Shown piece by piece: positions 1-9,499 of a stretch of 64,000 nucleotides of DNA (the first letter of the stretch is position 1; the number at the start of each line of letters is the position of its first letter). The stretch is from UBA3537 sp038138145. GTDB taxonomy: Bacteria > Bacteroidota > Bacteroidia > Flavobacteriales > Flavobacteriaceae. Where the stretch lies: assembly GCA_038138145.1 (NCBI GenBank), contig JAYQDD010000001.1:62001-126000 (forward strand), in the 5' to 3' direction. The position numbers and the translations under genes were made by a program. The notes beneath the pieces were generated by a model. It did not search any database, was not told where the DNA came from, and was given only the letters and a program-made list of their open reading frames with translations.

Positions 1-2675
1 TCATTGCCTCGGCTGGAGAAGACGTTTTGCCAGCTGGTGGGGTTGGAAATTCTGGTCAAGAGGCTCAAAATGGATTGACTGGTATTAACCCAAGGGATAT
101 TGAAAGTATTGAAATTCTTAAAGATGCCTCTGCAACTGCTATTTATGGATCCAGAGGTGCAAATGGCGTTGTATTAATTACAACCAAAAAAGGTGAGAAA
201 GGTAAAGTTAAAATAAATACATTTTATAACACTTCAGTCCGTAGCATTCGAAAAAAGTATGATATGCTTGATGGTGTTGGTTATGCGATGTATCAAAATG
301 AATCTTGGCCGATTAATAATTCTAATAGTGCTAGTAACCCTGAAATTGAAGACAGAGTTCCTTACTTTATCGACGGCAATCAAGTGTATCCAGTACAATA
401 TACTACTGTTGGTGGAGGTACAAATACCAATCCAACATTAACTGATACTCAAACAATTGGGGATACCCCTCTAGAGTCATTTGATTGGCAAGACATAGTT
501 TACCAAGAATCTACAAGCCATAGATTTGGAGTATCAGCATCAGGTGGAAGCGATAATGGAAATTATTATATTTCTGGTGGTATTGCTGATGAACGCGGTA
601 TTGTTGCAAATTCTAGTGTTAAATCAGGAGATTTAAGAATTAACTTAAATCAGGATTTAAATAAAAATTTAAAACTACAAGCAAGGGCTACTGCTTTCTT
701 TACTGAGACAGATTTTGCAGAATCTGGTGATTTAATTGGAAGTTCAAATCAAAGTTTTGTTCGTAGTGCTATTGTTTTTAGACCTCTTGTTTCATCTGGT
801 GTAGACGATTTTGTTGAAGATTTAGGAACTTCTAATCCATATTCATGGATTAATGATTTTTCTGATATTTCTAAAGAAAAACGTTTTATTGGTTCATTGG
901 CGTTAACTTACACCCTTCCAGTAAAAGGATTGAGTTATCAATTTAGAGCGGGGGGTAATGTAAGAACAAAAGACAGAAGACGCTTTTATGGTAAAACAAC
1001 CTTTCAAGGTAACAATGCCAATGGTGCATTACAACTCTCTGGATTAGATGCAAAAACATTTCAAGTTAACAATTTATTAAGATATAATAGAACGTTTAAC
1101 AGAAAACATAGAATTAATGCCACAGTTGGGGTTACTTACGATGTTAGAGATATTCAAAATAGTGTTTATGCAGTTGAAGACTTTTTCACAACAGCTTTAA
1201 CTACTGAACAACCCTATATTGGATCAGTTATAACGACACCATTAACATATCTGGACTCCAAACAACAAGTATATTCATTTCTTGGACGATTGAATTATTC
1301 ATTTGCGAATCGTTACGTATTTACAGCTTCCTTTAGACGTGATGGTGTGTCCAAATTTTCAAGAGAAAATCGATTTAGTTTCTTTCCATCGTTTGCTCTA
1401 GCTTGGAATATTAGTAATGAAAGTTTTATGAAAAACGTAGATTTTATTGATAATCTCAAATTGAGAACAGGTTGGGGACAAATTGGAAATCATGGAATTC
1501 GTCCTTATGGAACAATTTCAAATTACGGTATAAGCTCAGATGTTCAATATGGTACTCCAACAAATGGAATTTCCATTCCTGTACTTTTGAATAATATTGC
1601 AAATCCAGATTTAAAATGGGAAACCACCGAGCAACTTAACTTTGGATTAGATTTTTCAGTTTTGGATGAAAGAATATCAGGAACTATTGATGTGTATGAC
1701 AAAACAACTAAAGATCTGCTTCAAAACATTCCAATTCCTACATCTTCAGGGTATAGTAGCTTATTAATTAATAAGGGAAATATATCTAACAAGGGTGTAG
1801 AATTAGCCTTAAATTTTGATGTTATTTCCAACGATAATATGGAACTATCAATTGGTGGTAACATTGCCTTCAATAGGACAAAAATTGAATCTATCGGAGT
1901 TCCAGCTGATGATTTTTACATTGACGGTGTTGCCGAACAACGTTCTTTCTTTTTTGGGAATAATATCAGTCGTGGACAAATTTTTCAATCCCCAGCCAAT
2001 GTTTTTGTAGAGGGTGAAGAATCAAGTTTATTTTATGGCTTTGAAACAGATGGAATTTATCAAACAGACGATGCAGATATTCCTAGTGATGCTGAACCAG
2101 GTGATGTCAGAATTGTTGATCAAAATGAAGACGGCGTAATTGATGATTTGGATCGAACTTTTATAGGTAATCCTAATCCAGACTATATATATGGAATCAA
2201 TTTAAACTTTAGATACAAGAGATTCAATGCAAGCGTTTTACTAAACGGTGTTAGTGGGAATGATATTGCTAATGGAAATCTGTTAACGATTGGAAACGCT
2301 CCTGGTCAATTTCAAAACATAACGAAAGATGCCTATTACAATGCATGGCGTCCAGACGCACCATCCAATACGCATCCTAGAATTGGCTACAATACTGTTG
2401 GTGATACTGCTATCACAGACCGTATCATCGAAGATGGTAGCTTTCTTCGTCTGAATAACATAACAATTGGTTATGATTTACCTGTAGAAAACAGTAAGTT
2501 ATTTGAACGCTTTAATATTTTTGTTACAGCGCAAAATTTGCATGTTTGGACTAACTATAGTGGATACAATCCAGAAATTTCAAGCTTCTCTTATGATGGG
2601 TTGCGAAATGGAGTCGATTGGAACGGTTCACCTGACGCCAAAAACATTTCATTTGGTGTAAATATTAACTTTTAA
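1..2675 (+). CDS. susC: SusC/RagA-type TonB-dependent outer-membrane receptor, 5' end missing
   Basis: This is the outer-membrane channel of a SusCD pair, which takes up oligosaccharides captured by SusD using TonB energy. The open frame is already running at the window edge. The first visible residues (IASAGEDVLPAGG) belong to the plug domain and are followed by the diagnostic DIESIEILKDASATAIYGSRG and GVVLITTKKG motifs. After the plug comes a long beta-barrel with repeated aromatic strands, ending in ISFGVNINF with the usual terminal Phe. The signal peptide, the CarboxypepD_reg domain and the TonB box must lie upstream of the window. SusD follows after 9 bases and the xylan-directed enzymes lie downstream, so a xylose-based oligosaccharide is the inferred substrate. 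The family call is secure; the ligand is inferred from context. Confidence 0.95.
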   Translation, partial: IASAGEDVLPAGGVGNSGQEAQNGLTGINPRDIESIEILKDASATAIYGSRGANGVVLITTKKGEKGKVKINTFYNTSVRSIRKKYDMLDGVGYAMYQNESWPINNSNSASNPEIEDRVPYFIDGNQVYPVQYTTVGGGTNTNPTLTDTQTIGDTPLESFDWQDIVYQESTSHRFGVSASGGSDNGNYYISGGIADERGIVANSSVKSGDLRINLNQDLNKNLKLQARATAFFTETDFAESGDLIGSSNQSFVRSAIVFRPLVSSGVDDFVEDLGTSNPYSWINDFSDISKEKRFIGSLALTYTLPVKGLSYQFRAGGNVRTKDRRRFYGKTTFQGNNANGALQLSGLDAKTFQVNNLLRYNRTFNRKHRINATVGVTYDVRDIQNSVYAVEDFFTTALTTEQPYIGSVITTPLTYLDSKQQVYSFLGRLNYSFANRYVFTASFRRDGVSKFSRENRFSFFPSFALAWNISNESFMKNVDFIDNLKLRTGWGQIGNHGIRPYGTISNYGISSDVQYGTPTNGISIPVLLNNIANPDLKWETTEQLNFGLDFSVLDERISGTIDVYDKTTKDLLQNIPIPTSSGYSSLLINKGNISNKGVELALNFDVISNDNMELSIGGNIAFNRTKIESIGVPADDFYIDGVAEQRSFFFGNNISRGQIFQSPANVFVEGEESSLFYGFETDGIYQTDDADIPSDAEPGDVRIVDQNEDGVIDDLDRTFIGNPNPDYIYGINLNFRYKRFNASVLLNGVSGNDIANGNLLTIGNAPGQFQNITKDAYYNAWRPDAPSNTHPRIGYNTVGDTAITDRIIEDGSFLRLNNITIGYDLPVENSKLFERFNIFVTAQNLHVWTNYSGYNPEISSFSYDGLRNGVDWNGSPDAKNISFGVNINF

Positions 2676-2684
2676 AATTAATTA

Positions 2685-4223
2685 ATGATGAAAGATTTAA
2701 AAATATTATTTGTTTTTGCCCTAGCAATTTTTTCCTCGTGTGATTTAGATGAAGATCCACCATTTTTAGATGAAAGTGTTTATAGTGATCCAGAAATTGT
2801 TGTTTCAACACTTGATGGAATTTACGCAGCATTAACGACTTACAATGCTCAAGAGAGAAGACTTTTTGTAATTAATGGTTATTCTGGTTTTTTTAATACT
2901 AGAAAACAAGGTGGAAATATTAATAATCCCAATAATAAAAATTTATTTTCACTAAAACCTAGGCCAAATGAAGCTGATGTTGCAGCGATGTGGGCTGGAC
3001 TGTATACTACAATTGCCAGGGCAAATGCTGCTATTGCTAATGTCCCAATCTATGACAATTCAACAGCAGCTAATGAAGAAATGACTTTTAATGATGTATC
3101 TGGTCAAGCTCATTTTATTCGTGCATGGTCCTATTTTTCATTGGTACGTCTGTTTGGTGATATCCCACTTTGGACAGAGCTTCCATCTTCAGATAATTTT
3201 ATGATTGGATTATCTTCTGCTAAAGATGTTTATTCTCAAATTATTTCGGATGCTAATACAGCAACCAACTTAGTAAATGGCACAACAGGCGAGGGGTATA
3301 TTCAAAAATATGCTGCAAATATGTTATTAGCAAAAGTCTATATGACTCTGGCAACAAATCCACAACTTGTTCCTGATGACATTGCAGGATCTAACTTTTG
3401 GCAATTGGCCTATGATCAAGCTATTCAGGTTTATGGACAATATAGTCTAGTTGCAGACTACGCCTCTTTATTTACTCTTGAAAATGAAAATAGTTCTGAG
3501 TCAATATTTGAATTACAAGTCAGTCAGGTTGCATCCAATTCTCAAATGGGTCGAAACTATACTCCAAATAATTACAAAGCCGCTCAAAGTTTTGGTTGGT
3601 TTACAGTAAATGCAGACATTTATGATGATCATGAAGACACCTATCCAAATGACAGCAGACTTGCTGGAACTTATATTAGCGAGTATGTAAACAATAATCC
3701 AAATAATAACTGGTATGGTAGTCTTTCTAAAGTATATCCTTCAAGATCTAGAGGAAATTTCAGAAATTCACATCCATTCCTTTTCAAATTTGCTGTAAAA
3801 GATGTAACTCACAGTAATCAGTATGATGATAAGAATGTTTTAGTTTACAGATATGCAGATTTACTTTTGATGCTTGCGGAAATATCAAATGAGCTTGGCA
3901 ATGGAGAGCAACTTGGTTATGTTACCGAAGTTTTAAACAGAGCAGGCGTTGATAGTTCTGGATATGCTGGTATTAGTCAAACAGAGTTTCGTGATAAAAT
4001 CATGAAAGAGTATCGATATGAACTTTTGGGTGAAGGCGAAGATGCGCATAACAACCGCCGCAGAGGTTTTGATTATTTTTTAAACAATGTCATTACTCCT
4101 CATAACACGAATCCAAGTTTGAATTTCAACAGTTTAGACTTAACCTTAAGTACCGATCCGTCTCAAGTCATGCTTTTACCATTACCACTCACTGAAATCA
4201 ATACAAATGAATTGATTAATTAA
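2685..4223 (+). CDS. susD: SusD/RagB-type glycan-binding lipoprotein
   Basis: This is a surface lipoprotein that caps the SusC channel and binds the glycan. The N-terminus has a short signal peptide with lipobox FSSC, so Cys19 is the predicted lipid anchor and the acidic residues after it (DLDEDP) fit surface export in Bacteroidetes. The TPR-rich SusD fold is shown by AHFIRAWSYFSLVRLFGDIPLW and by the C-terminal RYADLLLMLAEISNELG and RRRGFDYF segments typical of RagB/SusD. The length of 512 residues is normal. Two ATG codons stand in tandem at the start; the first is used here. It follows susC by 9 bases and is certainly cotranscribed with it. Confidence 0.95.
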   Translation: MMKDLKILFVFALAIFSSCDLDEDPPFLDESVYSDPEIVVSTLDGIYAALTTYNAQERRLFVINGYSGFFNTRKQGGNINNPNNKNLFSLKPRPNEADVAAMWAGLYTTIARANAAIANVPIYDNSTAANEEMTFNDVSGQAHFIRAWSYFSLVRLFGDIPLWTELPSSDNFMIGLSSAKDVYSQIISDANTATNLVNGTTGEGYIQKYAANMLLAKVYMTLATNPQLVPDDIAGSNFWQLAYDQAIQVYGQYSLVADYASLFTLENENSSESIFELQVSQVASNSQMGRNYTPNNYKAAQSFGWFTVNADIYDDHEDTYPNDSRLAGTYISEYVNNNPNNNWYGSLSKVYPSRSRGNFRNSHPFLFKFAVKDVTHSNQYDDKNVLVYRYADLLLMLAEISNELGNGEQLGYVTEVLNRAGVDSSGYAGISQTEFRDKIMKEYRYELLGEGEDAHNNRRRGFDYFLNNVITPHNTNPSLNFNSLDLTLSTDPSQVMLLPLPLTEINTNELIN

Positions 4224-4243
4224 TAAGATTAAATTCTTTTAAG

Positions 4244-6424
4244 TTGAAAAAACTTTTATTAGTAGTTTATATGTTTTGGGCATTCATTATGAATGCCCAA
4301 AATCAATTACCAATTCCCAATGGTGCATTGGAAAGCATTGACTCACAAACAAATACTTTTAGTTTTTGGTCCAATTTACAAACCAATGGTGGTCAGGTAA
4401 ATTACTCGATTGAAACCGAAAATTTAATTCCTGGCAGTACAAAAGCACAAAAAAGTCAAATTATTTCATTAGGCACTAGTGGATGGCATGTTAAAACCCA
4501 AAGTGATTACTTGTTTCAAGTAGAGCAAGGACAGACCTATACGGTTCGTTTTTGGGCAAAAATTAGTGGAGCTAGTTCAGCTACAATGAAAGTTGTTTTT
4601 CAGTCTGAAATTCAAAACAGTTATCAAGGCAATAATAAGATTATTAATCAAGAGTGGCAGCAATTTACACACAGTTTTACAGTTCAAGAGGCTGCAGATT
4701 CAAATCGCTTGAGTTTTTGGTATTTGGATTATGGAGTTACTTTTTATTTGGATCAAGTTGAGGTTGTTCGAGGAAATACAATTTCATTTTTGAAAGACAT
4801 GACTTATCAAACTGTTGATGGTTTTGGTGCAGGTATAAAAAGAAGAACAGAGCATTTATTTGCTTTGGAAGATAATATGCGCGAACAAATCGAAACTTAT
4901 GCTTTTCAAGATCTAGAACCGAATATGATTCGATTTTTTGTGTATCATGATTTGGAGGATCCAAATGATAATAACGACCCTTTTAATTTAAATTTTTCAT
5001 CATTGAATTGGACGCGATACGATAGTAATTCCAACTTTAATGCAACACGATACGTTGGTGAAGCACTTAATAATGCTTTTAATCTCAGTACAAATGGATT
5101 TGATCATGTCATTGGCAATTGTAATAGTGCGCCTGCATGGTTAAAAACTAATGGGGCACACAACAATGGAGGAACTCTAATTTCAGCAGGAGAAGATGAA
5201 TTTAGTGAATTCTTGGTTGCATTTATTAATGGCATGCAATCTCGTTATGGAATTAATGTCACAGCAATTTCACCAACCAATGAACCTGATTATAATGTAA
5301 GCTATGAGTCAATGAATACAACACCTTCGGAATTATCATCAATCATTTCAAATTTTGACTCCCGCTTAGATGCTGAAAATTTAAGTGCTGTTAAAATCAT
5401 ATCCCCAGAAACCTTTAGAGTCACTTCAAACGATGCAACAAAGTCAACAACTAATTACATCAACAGTATGTTTGAAAATCCAAGTGTGGTTGCAGCAACT
5501 GATGTTGTGGCCACACATACTTATCAAAATCCTATAAATCCAACAGACTGGTCTTCTCTTAAAACAGCTGCTCTAGAAAAACCTATTTGGGTAACAGAAG
5601 CAGGAAATTTACATAGTCCAAATTGGGATATGGAGGATGCAAGTTATCACATAAATCGTATTCTGGATGGGTTCAATTATGGTGGTCTAACAGCATATAT
5701 GTTACACCTGTTTTATGAAAAGCATGATTATCAAAATGAAGTAAATGTTGGCCAGAATTACGGCTCATCGGCTTTAGTTTTGTGGGATTACAATATGAAT
5801 ATAATTTTGCCAAAACGTTATTATGTTTTCAAACATTTTACAAATTTGGTCAAAAATGGTTATCAAAGAATTCATACAGGCAGTTTTGACTCAGGACCAA
5901 AAGCAGTTGCTTTTAAATCTCCAGACGAAACAAAAATTACTCTGCAATTGTTCTCAGACAATAATGTTGATAATTTTGAAATCGAAATCCCTCAGGGAAC
6001 AACATCAATAGAACATTACATAACCTCAGATGTTGTGAACGACAACTTTAGATTAATAACAAATGAAACCTATGACTTGAATGAAAATTACATTAGCTCA
6101 AATATTTCTGCCATGTCTATGCATAGTTATGTATTTACAATAGATACATCACTCAGTTCACAAGATGATTATGACTCCTTAGAAGAATCTAAAATCTTGG
6201 TATTTCCCAATCCAGCAAAAGCTCAATTGGAGTTGTACTTTCCAAGGCTTCAGAATCGTGAAATTATAGTCTATCAATTAAATGGTACTCAAGTTTTTAA
6301 TAAAAAATATCAAGCTACAAAACATATTACAATAGATGTAAAATCATTATCCGATGGGATGTACCTTATTAAATCAATTACAAACAGTGGACAACAAATC
6401 ACTAAATTTTTAATCGAAAACTAA
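4244..6424 (+). CDS. GH30 family glycoside hydrolase (xylanase-like) with N-terminal carbohydrate-binding module and T9SS tail
   Basis: This is a secreted retaining glycosidase. Residues 1-18 form a signal peptide ending at NAQ. Residues about 20-175 look like a CBM4/9-type jelly roll (GQTYTVRFWAKISG). Residues about 185-635 form the GH30 clan A barrel, starting QTVDGFGAGIK. Glu347 in SPTNEPDYN is the predicted acid/base and Glu452 in IWVTEAGN the nucleophile. Residues from about 649 form a type A sorting domain (VFPNPAKAQLELY) for type IX secretion. Within GH30 the surrounding GH10, GH43 and xylose genes favour endo-xylanase or glucuronoxylanase over glucosidase activity, but specificity cannot be read from sequence alone. 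The start is TTG, fixed by the signal peptide. The stop overlaps the next gene's ATG by one base. Confidence 0.88.
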   Translation: MKKLLLVVYMFWAFIMNAQNQLPIPNGALESIDSQTNTFSFWSNLQTNGGQVNYSIETENLIPGSTKAQKSQIISLGTSGWHVKTQSDYLFQVEQGQTYTVRFWAKISGASSATMKVVFQSEIQNSYQGNNKIINQEWQQFTHSFTVQEAADSNRLSFWYLDYGVTFYLDQVEVVRGNTISFLKDMTYQTVDGFGAGIKRRTEHLFALEDNMREQIETYAFQDLEPNMIRFFVYHDLEDPNDNNDPFNLNFSSLNWTRYDSNSNFNATRYVGEALNNAFNLSTNGFDHVIGNCNSAPAWLKTNGAHNNGGTLISAGEDEFSEFLVAFINGMQSRYGINVTAISPTNEPDYNVSYESMNTTPSELSSIISNFDSRLDAENLSAVKIISPETFRVTSNDATKSTTNYINSMFENPSVVAATDVVATHTYQNPINPTDWSSLKTAALEKPIWVTEAGNLHSPNWDMEDASYHINRILDGFNYGGLTAYMLHLFYEKHDYQNEVNVGQNYGSSALVLWDYNMNIILPKRYYVFKHFTNLVKNGYQRIHTGSFDSGPKAVAFKSPDETKITLQLFSDNNVDNFEIEIPQGTTSIEHYITSDVVNDNFRLITNETYDLNENYISSNISAMSMHSYVFTIDTSLSSQDDYDSLEESKILVFPNPAKAQLELYFPRLQNREIIVYQLNGTQVFNKKYQATKHITIDVKSLSDGMYLIKSITNSGQQITKFLIEN

Positions 6425-7818
6425 TGAAAACAAGTCAGTATTATTTATATCTAATCGTATTGTTATCTTTTTTTTGGTTACAAGCTCAAGATAGTTCTAC
6501 TTCTCCAAACTTTATTTTTTATTTGGCAGACGATCAGGATTTGTTAGACTATGGAATATATGGAAATCCAAAAGTACATACACCTGCAGTCGACGCACTT
6601 GCAAAAGAGGGGATGCGTTTTACAAACTTTTATACAGCTCAAGCCATTTGTGCGCCAAGTCGCTCTCAAATTTTTACAGGAATGCATCCACTTAAAAATG
6701 GCTGCATGGCCAATCATCTGCCTGTTAAGCCAAATTTAAAAACAGTTATTGATTATATGAAAGCTGAAGGCTATGAGGTTGTTTTAGCAGGGAAAGGACA
6801 TGTCAAACCAAATTCAGTTTTTCAATGGTCAAAATATTTTAAGTCTGTAGATCATCGTTATCTACCACTTGATAAACTTGAAAATTATTTAGAAAATGTT
6901 AAAAAACCGTTCTGTGTTTTTGTCACTTCAGACTTTCCTCATGGACCTTATCCAAAAATATCAGAGTATACCAACGAGGACATTCATCAATTACCATATG
7001 ATAAAGGGAATTTTAGAAAATTTAAAACGGGCTATTATCAAAATATTCGTGATGATAATGCTCAACTAGAACAAGTTTTAGAATTAGTTAAAGCCAACGG
7101 GTTTGTAGATAATTCAATTTTTATCTATGCATCAGATCATGGAATTTCTGGAAAATGGGGTGTTGCAGAACAGGGTTTGAAAGTGCCATTCATTGTGAGA
7201 TGGCCCGGGGTTGTGGAAGCCAATAGTGTTTCAGAAACCATGTTAAATTTTGTAGATATTCTCCCTACGTTTTTAGACATAATTGGAGCAGACATTCCTC
7301 AAGATCTAGATGGTATAAGTTTTCAACCGACGCTCAAAGGCAATACTGACCCTATTCATGATTATATTTTTTCCCTTGCCACCAAGCAAAATATCCAGAA
7401 ATGTAAAGTATTTCCAAGTAGAGCAATTCGTGGAAAACGTTTCAAATTCATTAGAAACTATAATTCAATTGAAGTAGTGGAATCTAATTATGGTTCAAAT
7501 CCTGTGATCAATGCATTTATTAGAAAAGGTGCAGAATCTTTTCCTAACGTCCCTTTCGAAGAACTTTATGATTTAGAATTAGATCCTTATCAAGAACAAA
7601 ATTTGATAAATAATCCTGAATATTTGGAGCAAAAAAATCGTCTTTCATCGGCATTAGAAAATTGGATGATAGCTCAAAATGATTTTTTAATTCATCAAAA
7701 AATGCCTTTGATTAAACCAACACTTCATCCATTAGATCGAAATTCCAAATGGAACAAGGTTGATGAAGATTTAGTTGGAAAAATAGATGAAAGTAGCTAT
7801 ATAATTTTACATTATTAA
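6424..7818 (+). CDS. S1 family sulfatase (formylglycine-dependent), exported
   Basis: This enzyme hydrolyses sulfate esters, presumably on the polysaccharide handled by this locus. It has a signal peptide of about 21 residues (ending at LQA) and an alkaline-phosphatase-like fold. Metal-binding acidic residues lie in FYLADDQD near the start and Asp-His in YASDHGISGKWG. Cys76 lies in the activation motif CAPSR, followed by SQIFTG, and is the residue converted to formylglycine by a sulfatase-maturing enzyme, which is not encoded in this window. The length of 464 residues is normal for S1. It overlaps the GH30 gene by one base, so it is translationally linked to it. The SulfAtlas subfamily and the sulfate position cleaved cannot be assigned by eye. 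Confidence 0.9.
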   Translation: MKTSQYYLYLIVLLSFFWLQAQDSSTSPNFIFYLADDQDLLDYGIYGNPKVHTPAVDALAKEGMRFTNFYTAQAICAPSRSQIFTGMHPLKNGCMANHLPVKPNLKTVIDYMKAEGYEVVLAGKGHVKPNSVFQWSKYFKSVDHRYLPLDKLENYLENVKKPFCVFVTSDFPHGPYPKISEYTNEDIHQLPYDKGNFRKFKTGYYQNIRDDNAQLEQVLELVKANGFVDNSIFIYASDHGISGKWGVAEQGLKVPFIVRWPGVVEANSVSETMLNFVDILPTFLDIIGADIPQDLDGISFQPTLKGNTDPIHDYIFSLATKQNIQKCKVFPSRAIRGKRFKFIRNYNSIEVVESNYGSNPVINAFIRKGAESFPNVPFEELYDLELDPYQEQNLINNPEYLEQKNRLSSALENWMIAQNDFLIHQKMPLIKPTLHPLDRNSKWNKVDEDLVGKIDESSYIILHY

Positions 7819-7819
7819 T

Positions 7820-9487
7820 TTGTTGATTTTGAGATATTTAAATAAAATAAAATATTTGATCTTTACACTCAGCTTTATCCATGTAGTAAATGGTCAAAAT
7901 ACCAACATAAAACCTCCGAATATTGTTTGGATTAGTGTGGAGGACATGGGACCTGTTTTAAGTATTTATGGAAATGAGGCTTTAAATACTCCTAATATTG
8001 ATCGCCTGGCAAAAGAGGGTGTAAAATATACCAATGCTTATGCTACAGTTGGGGTATGTGCTCCAAGTCGCTTTTCAATCATAACGGGTATGTATCCTAC
8101 ACGATTAGGGGCACACAACATGCGTACTGGTGATCACAATAACTTTAAGTGGCCAGAGGATGTAAAATTTAGGCAAGAGAAAGGGGTTATAGACAAATCT
8201 GGCGTGAATATTCCTGACTATGAGGTTGTTACTCCAAGCTATGTCAAGCCTTTTACAGAGTATCTTAGAGCAGAGGGGTATTATTGTGTTAATGACAACA
8301 AGTGTGATTATCAATTCAATGCCCCATTCACAGCATGGGACGATGTGTTTGGAGGAGGATCCTACAATAATGCTCCATATGGTGCACCTTTTTTCTACGT
8401 TAAAAATTATTACACTACTCATGAATCACGGATTTGGATGCGAAAGGACAAACCTATAACAGTCAATCCAGATGATATTCCTGTCCCTGATTATTATCCA
8501 GATATTCCAATGGTAAGAAATGATATTGCTAGGAAATATTCAAATATTGAAGCTCTAGACAAAGAGGTTGGACAACTTCTTGAGCAATTAGAAGCCGATG
8601 GTGTTTTGGAAAATTCTGTAATATTTTTTTGGAGTGATCATGGTGGAAATCTTTTACGTCAAAAAAGAGCAGTAGGGGACAGTGGTCTTCATGTTCCGCT
8701 AATTATACGTTACCCAGATGGGTATCGCGCTGGTGAAATTGAAAATCGAATGGTTTCTTTGATGGATTTGGGCCCCACAGTGATGTCTTTAGCCGGGATT
8801 CAACCACCAGATCATATGGACGGTAAGGCTTTTGAAGGCGTTTTTGAGCAATCCCCAAGAAAATACATTTTTGGTTCAGCAGATCGCTTTGATGAATGTA
8901 CTGATATGCAACGCTCTGTATTGGATGGCCGATTTGTATACATCAAAAATTTTATGCCTGAACGCCCATTAGTTTATAGAAATAAATATCGAGAACAAAT
9001 TCCAATGAATAAGCATTTGATAGAACTTGATTCGCTGGACATGCTTAAAGGAGATGCCGCTTATATTTTCATGAAATCAAAGCCAATAGAAGAGTTGTAT
9101 GATCTTGAAAGTGATCCTTATGAAGTTCACAATTTAGCAACGGACTCAATATACAGTCAAAAATTAAAAGAGTTAAGAGTTCAGTTGAAAAAATGGCAAA
9201 CTTCTATTGGCGATAAAGGGTTTGTTCCAGAACACGAATTGATCGAGACATTCTGGCCAAATATGAAACAACCAAAAACAGATGATGTTCTAATAATTAC
9301 TAATGAGCAAAATTTAATACTCAGCTGTAAAACAGAAGGAGCTTCCATAGGCTTTCAACTTGGAGACGATATTGGTTCTAAATACTGGCAGCTATATACA
9401 AAACCTGTTGAAATTAAACCCAATGAAAAAATAAGAGCTAGAGCTATAAGAATTGGCTATAAAGCTTCAAATATATCAAACAATTAA
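7820..9487 (+). CDS. S1 family sulfatase, exported, second of three
   Basis: This is a formylglycine sulfatase distinct in sequence from its neighbour. It has a signal peptide over residues 1-25 (YLIFTLSFIHVVNG). The metal site is seen in WISVEDMGP and in FFWSDHGG. Cys80 lies in CAPSR followed by FSIITGMYPTRLG. The C-terminal subdomain is about 90 residues longer than in the preceding sulfatase. The start is TTG (two TTG codons in tandem), one base after the previous stop; no ATG lies upstream of the signal peptide in this frame. The three sulfatases differ enough to suggest different positions or residues on one glycan, but this is inference. Confidence 0.88.
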   Translation: MLILRYLNKIKYLIFTLSFIHVVNGQNTNIKPPNIVWISVEDMGPVLSIYGNEALNTPNIDRLAKEGVKYTNAYATVGVCAPSRFSIITGMYPTRLGAHNMRTGDHNNFKWPEDVKFRQEKGVIDKSGVNIPDYEVVTPSYVKPFTEYLRAEGYYCVNDNKCDYQFNAPFTAWDDVFGGGSYNNAPYGAPFFYVKNYYTTHESRIWMRKDKPITVNPDDIPVPDYYPDIPMVRNDIARKYSNIEALDKEVGQLLEQLEADGVLENSVIFFWSDHGGNLLRQKRAVGDSGLHVPLIIRYPDGYRAGEIENRMVSLMDLGPTVMSLAGIQPPDHMDGKAFEGVFEQSPRKYIFGSADRFDECTDMQRSVLDGRFVYIKNFMPERPLVYRNKYREQIPMNKHLIELDSLDMLKGDAAYIFMKSKPIEELYDLESDPYEVHNLATDSIYSQKLKELRVQLKKWQTSIGDKGFVPEHELIETFWPNMKQPKTDDVLIITNEQNLILSCKTEGASIGFQLGDDIGSKYWQLYTKPVEIKPNEKIRARAIRIGYKASNISNN

Positions 9488-9499
9488 AATTTTAAAAAA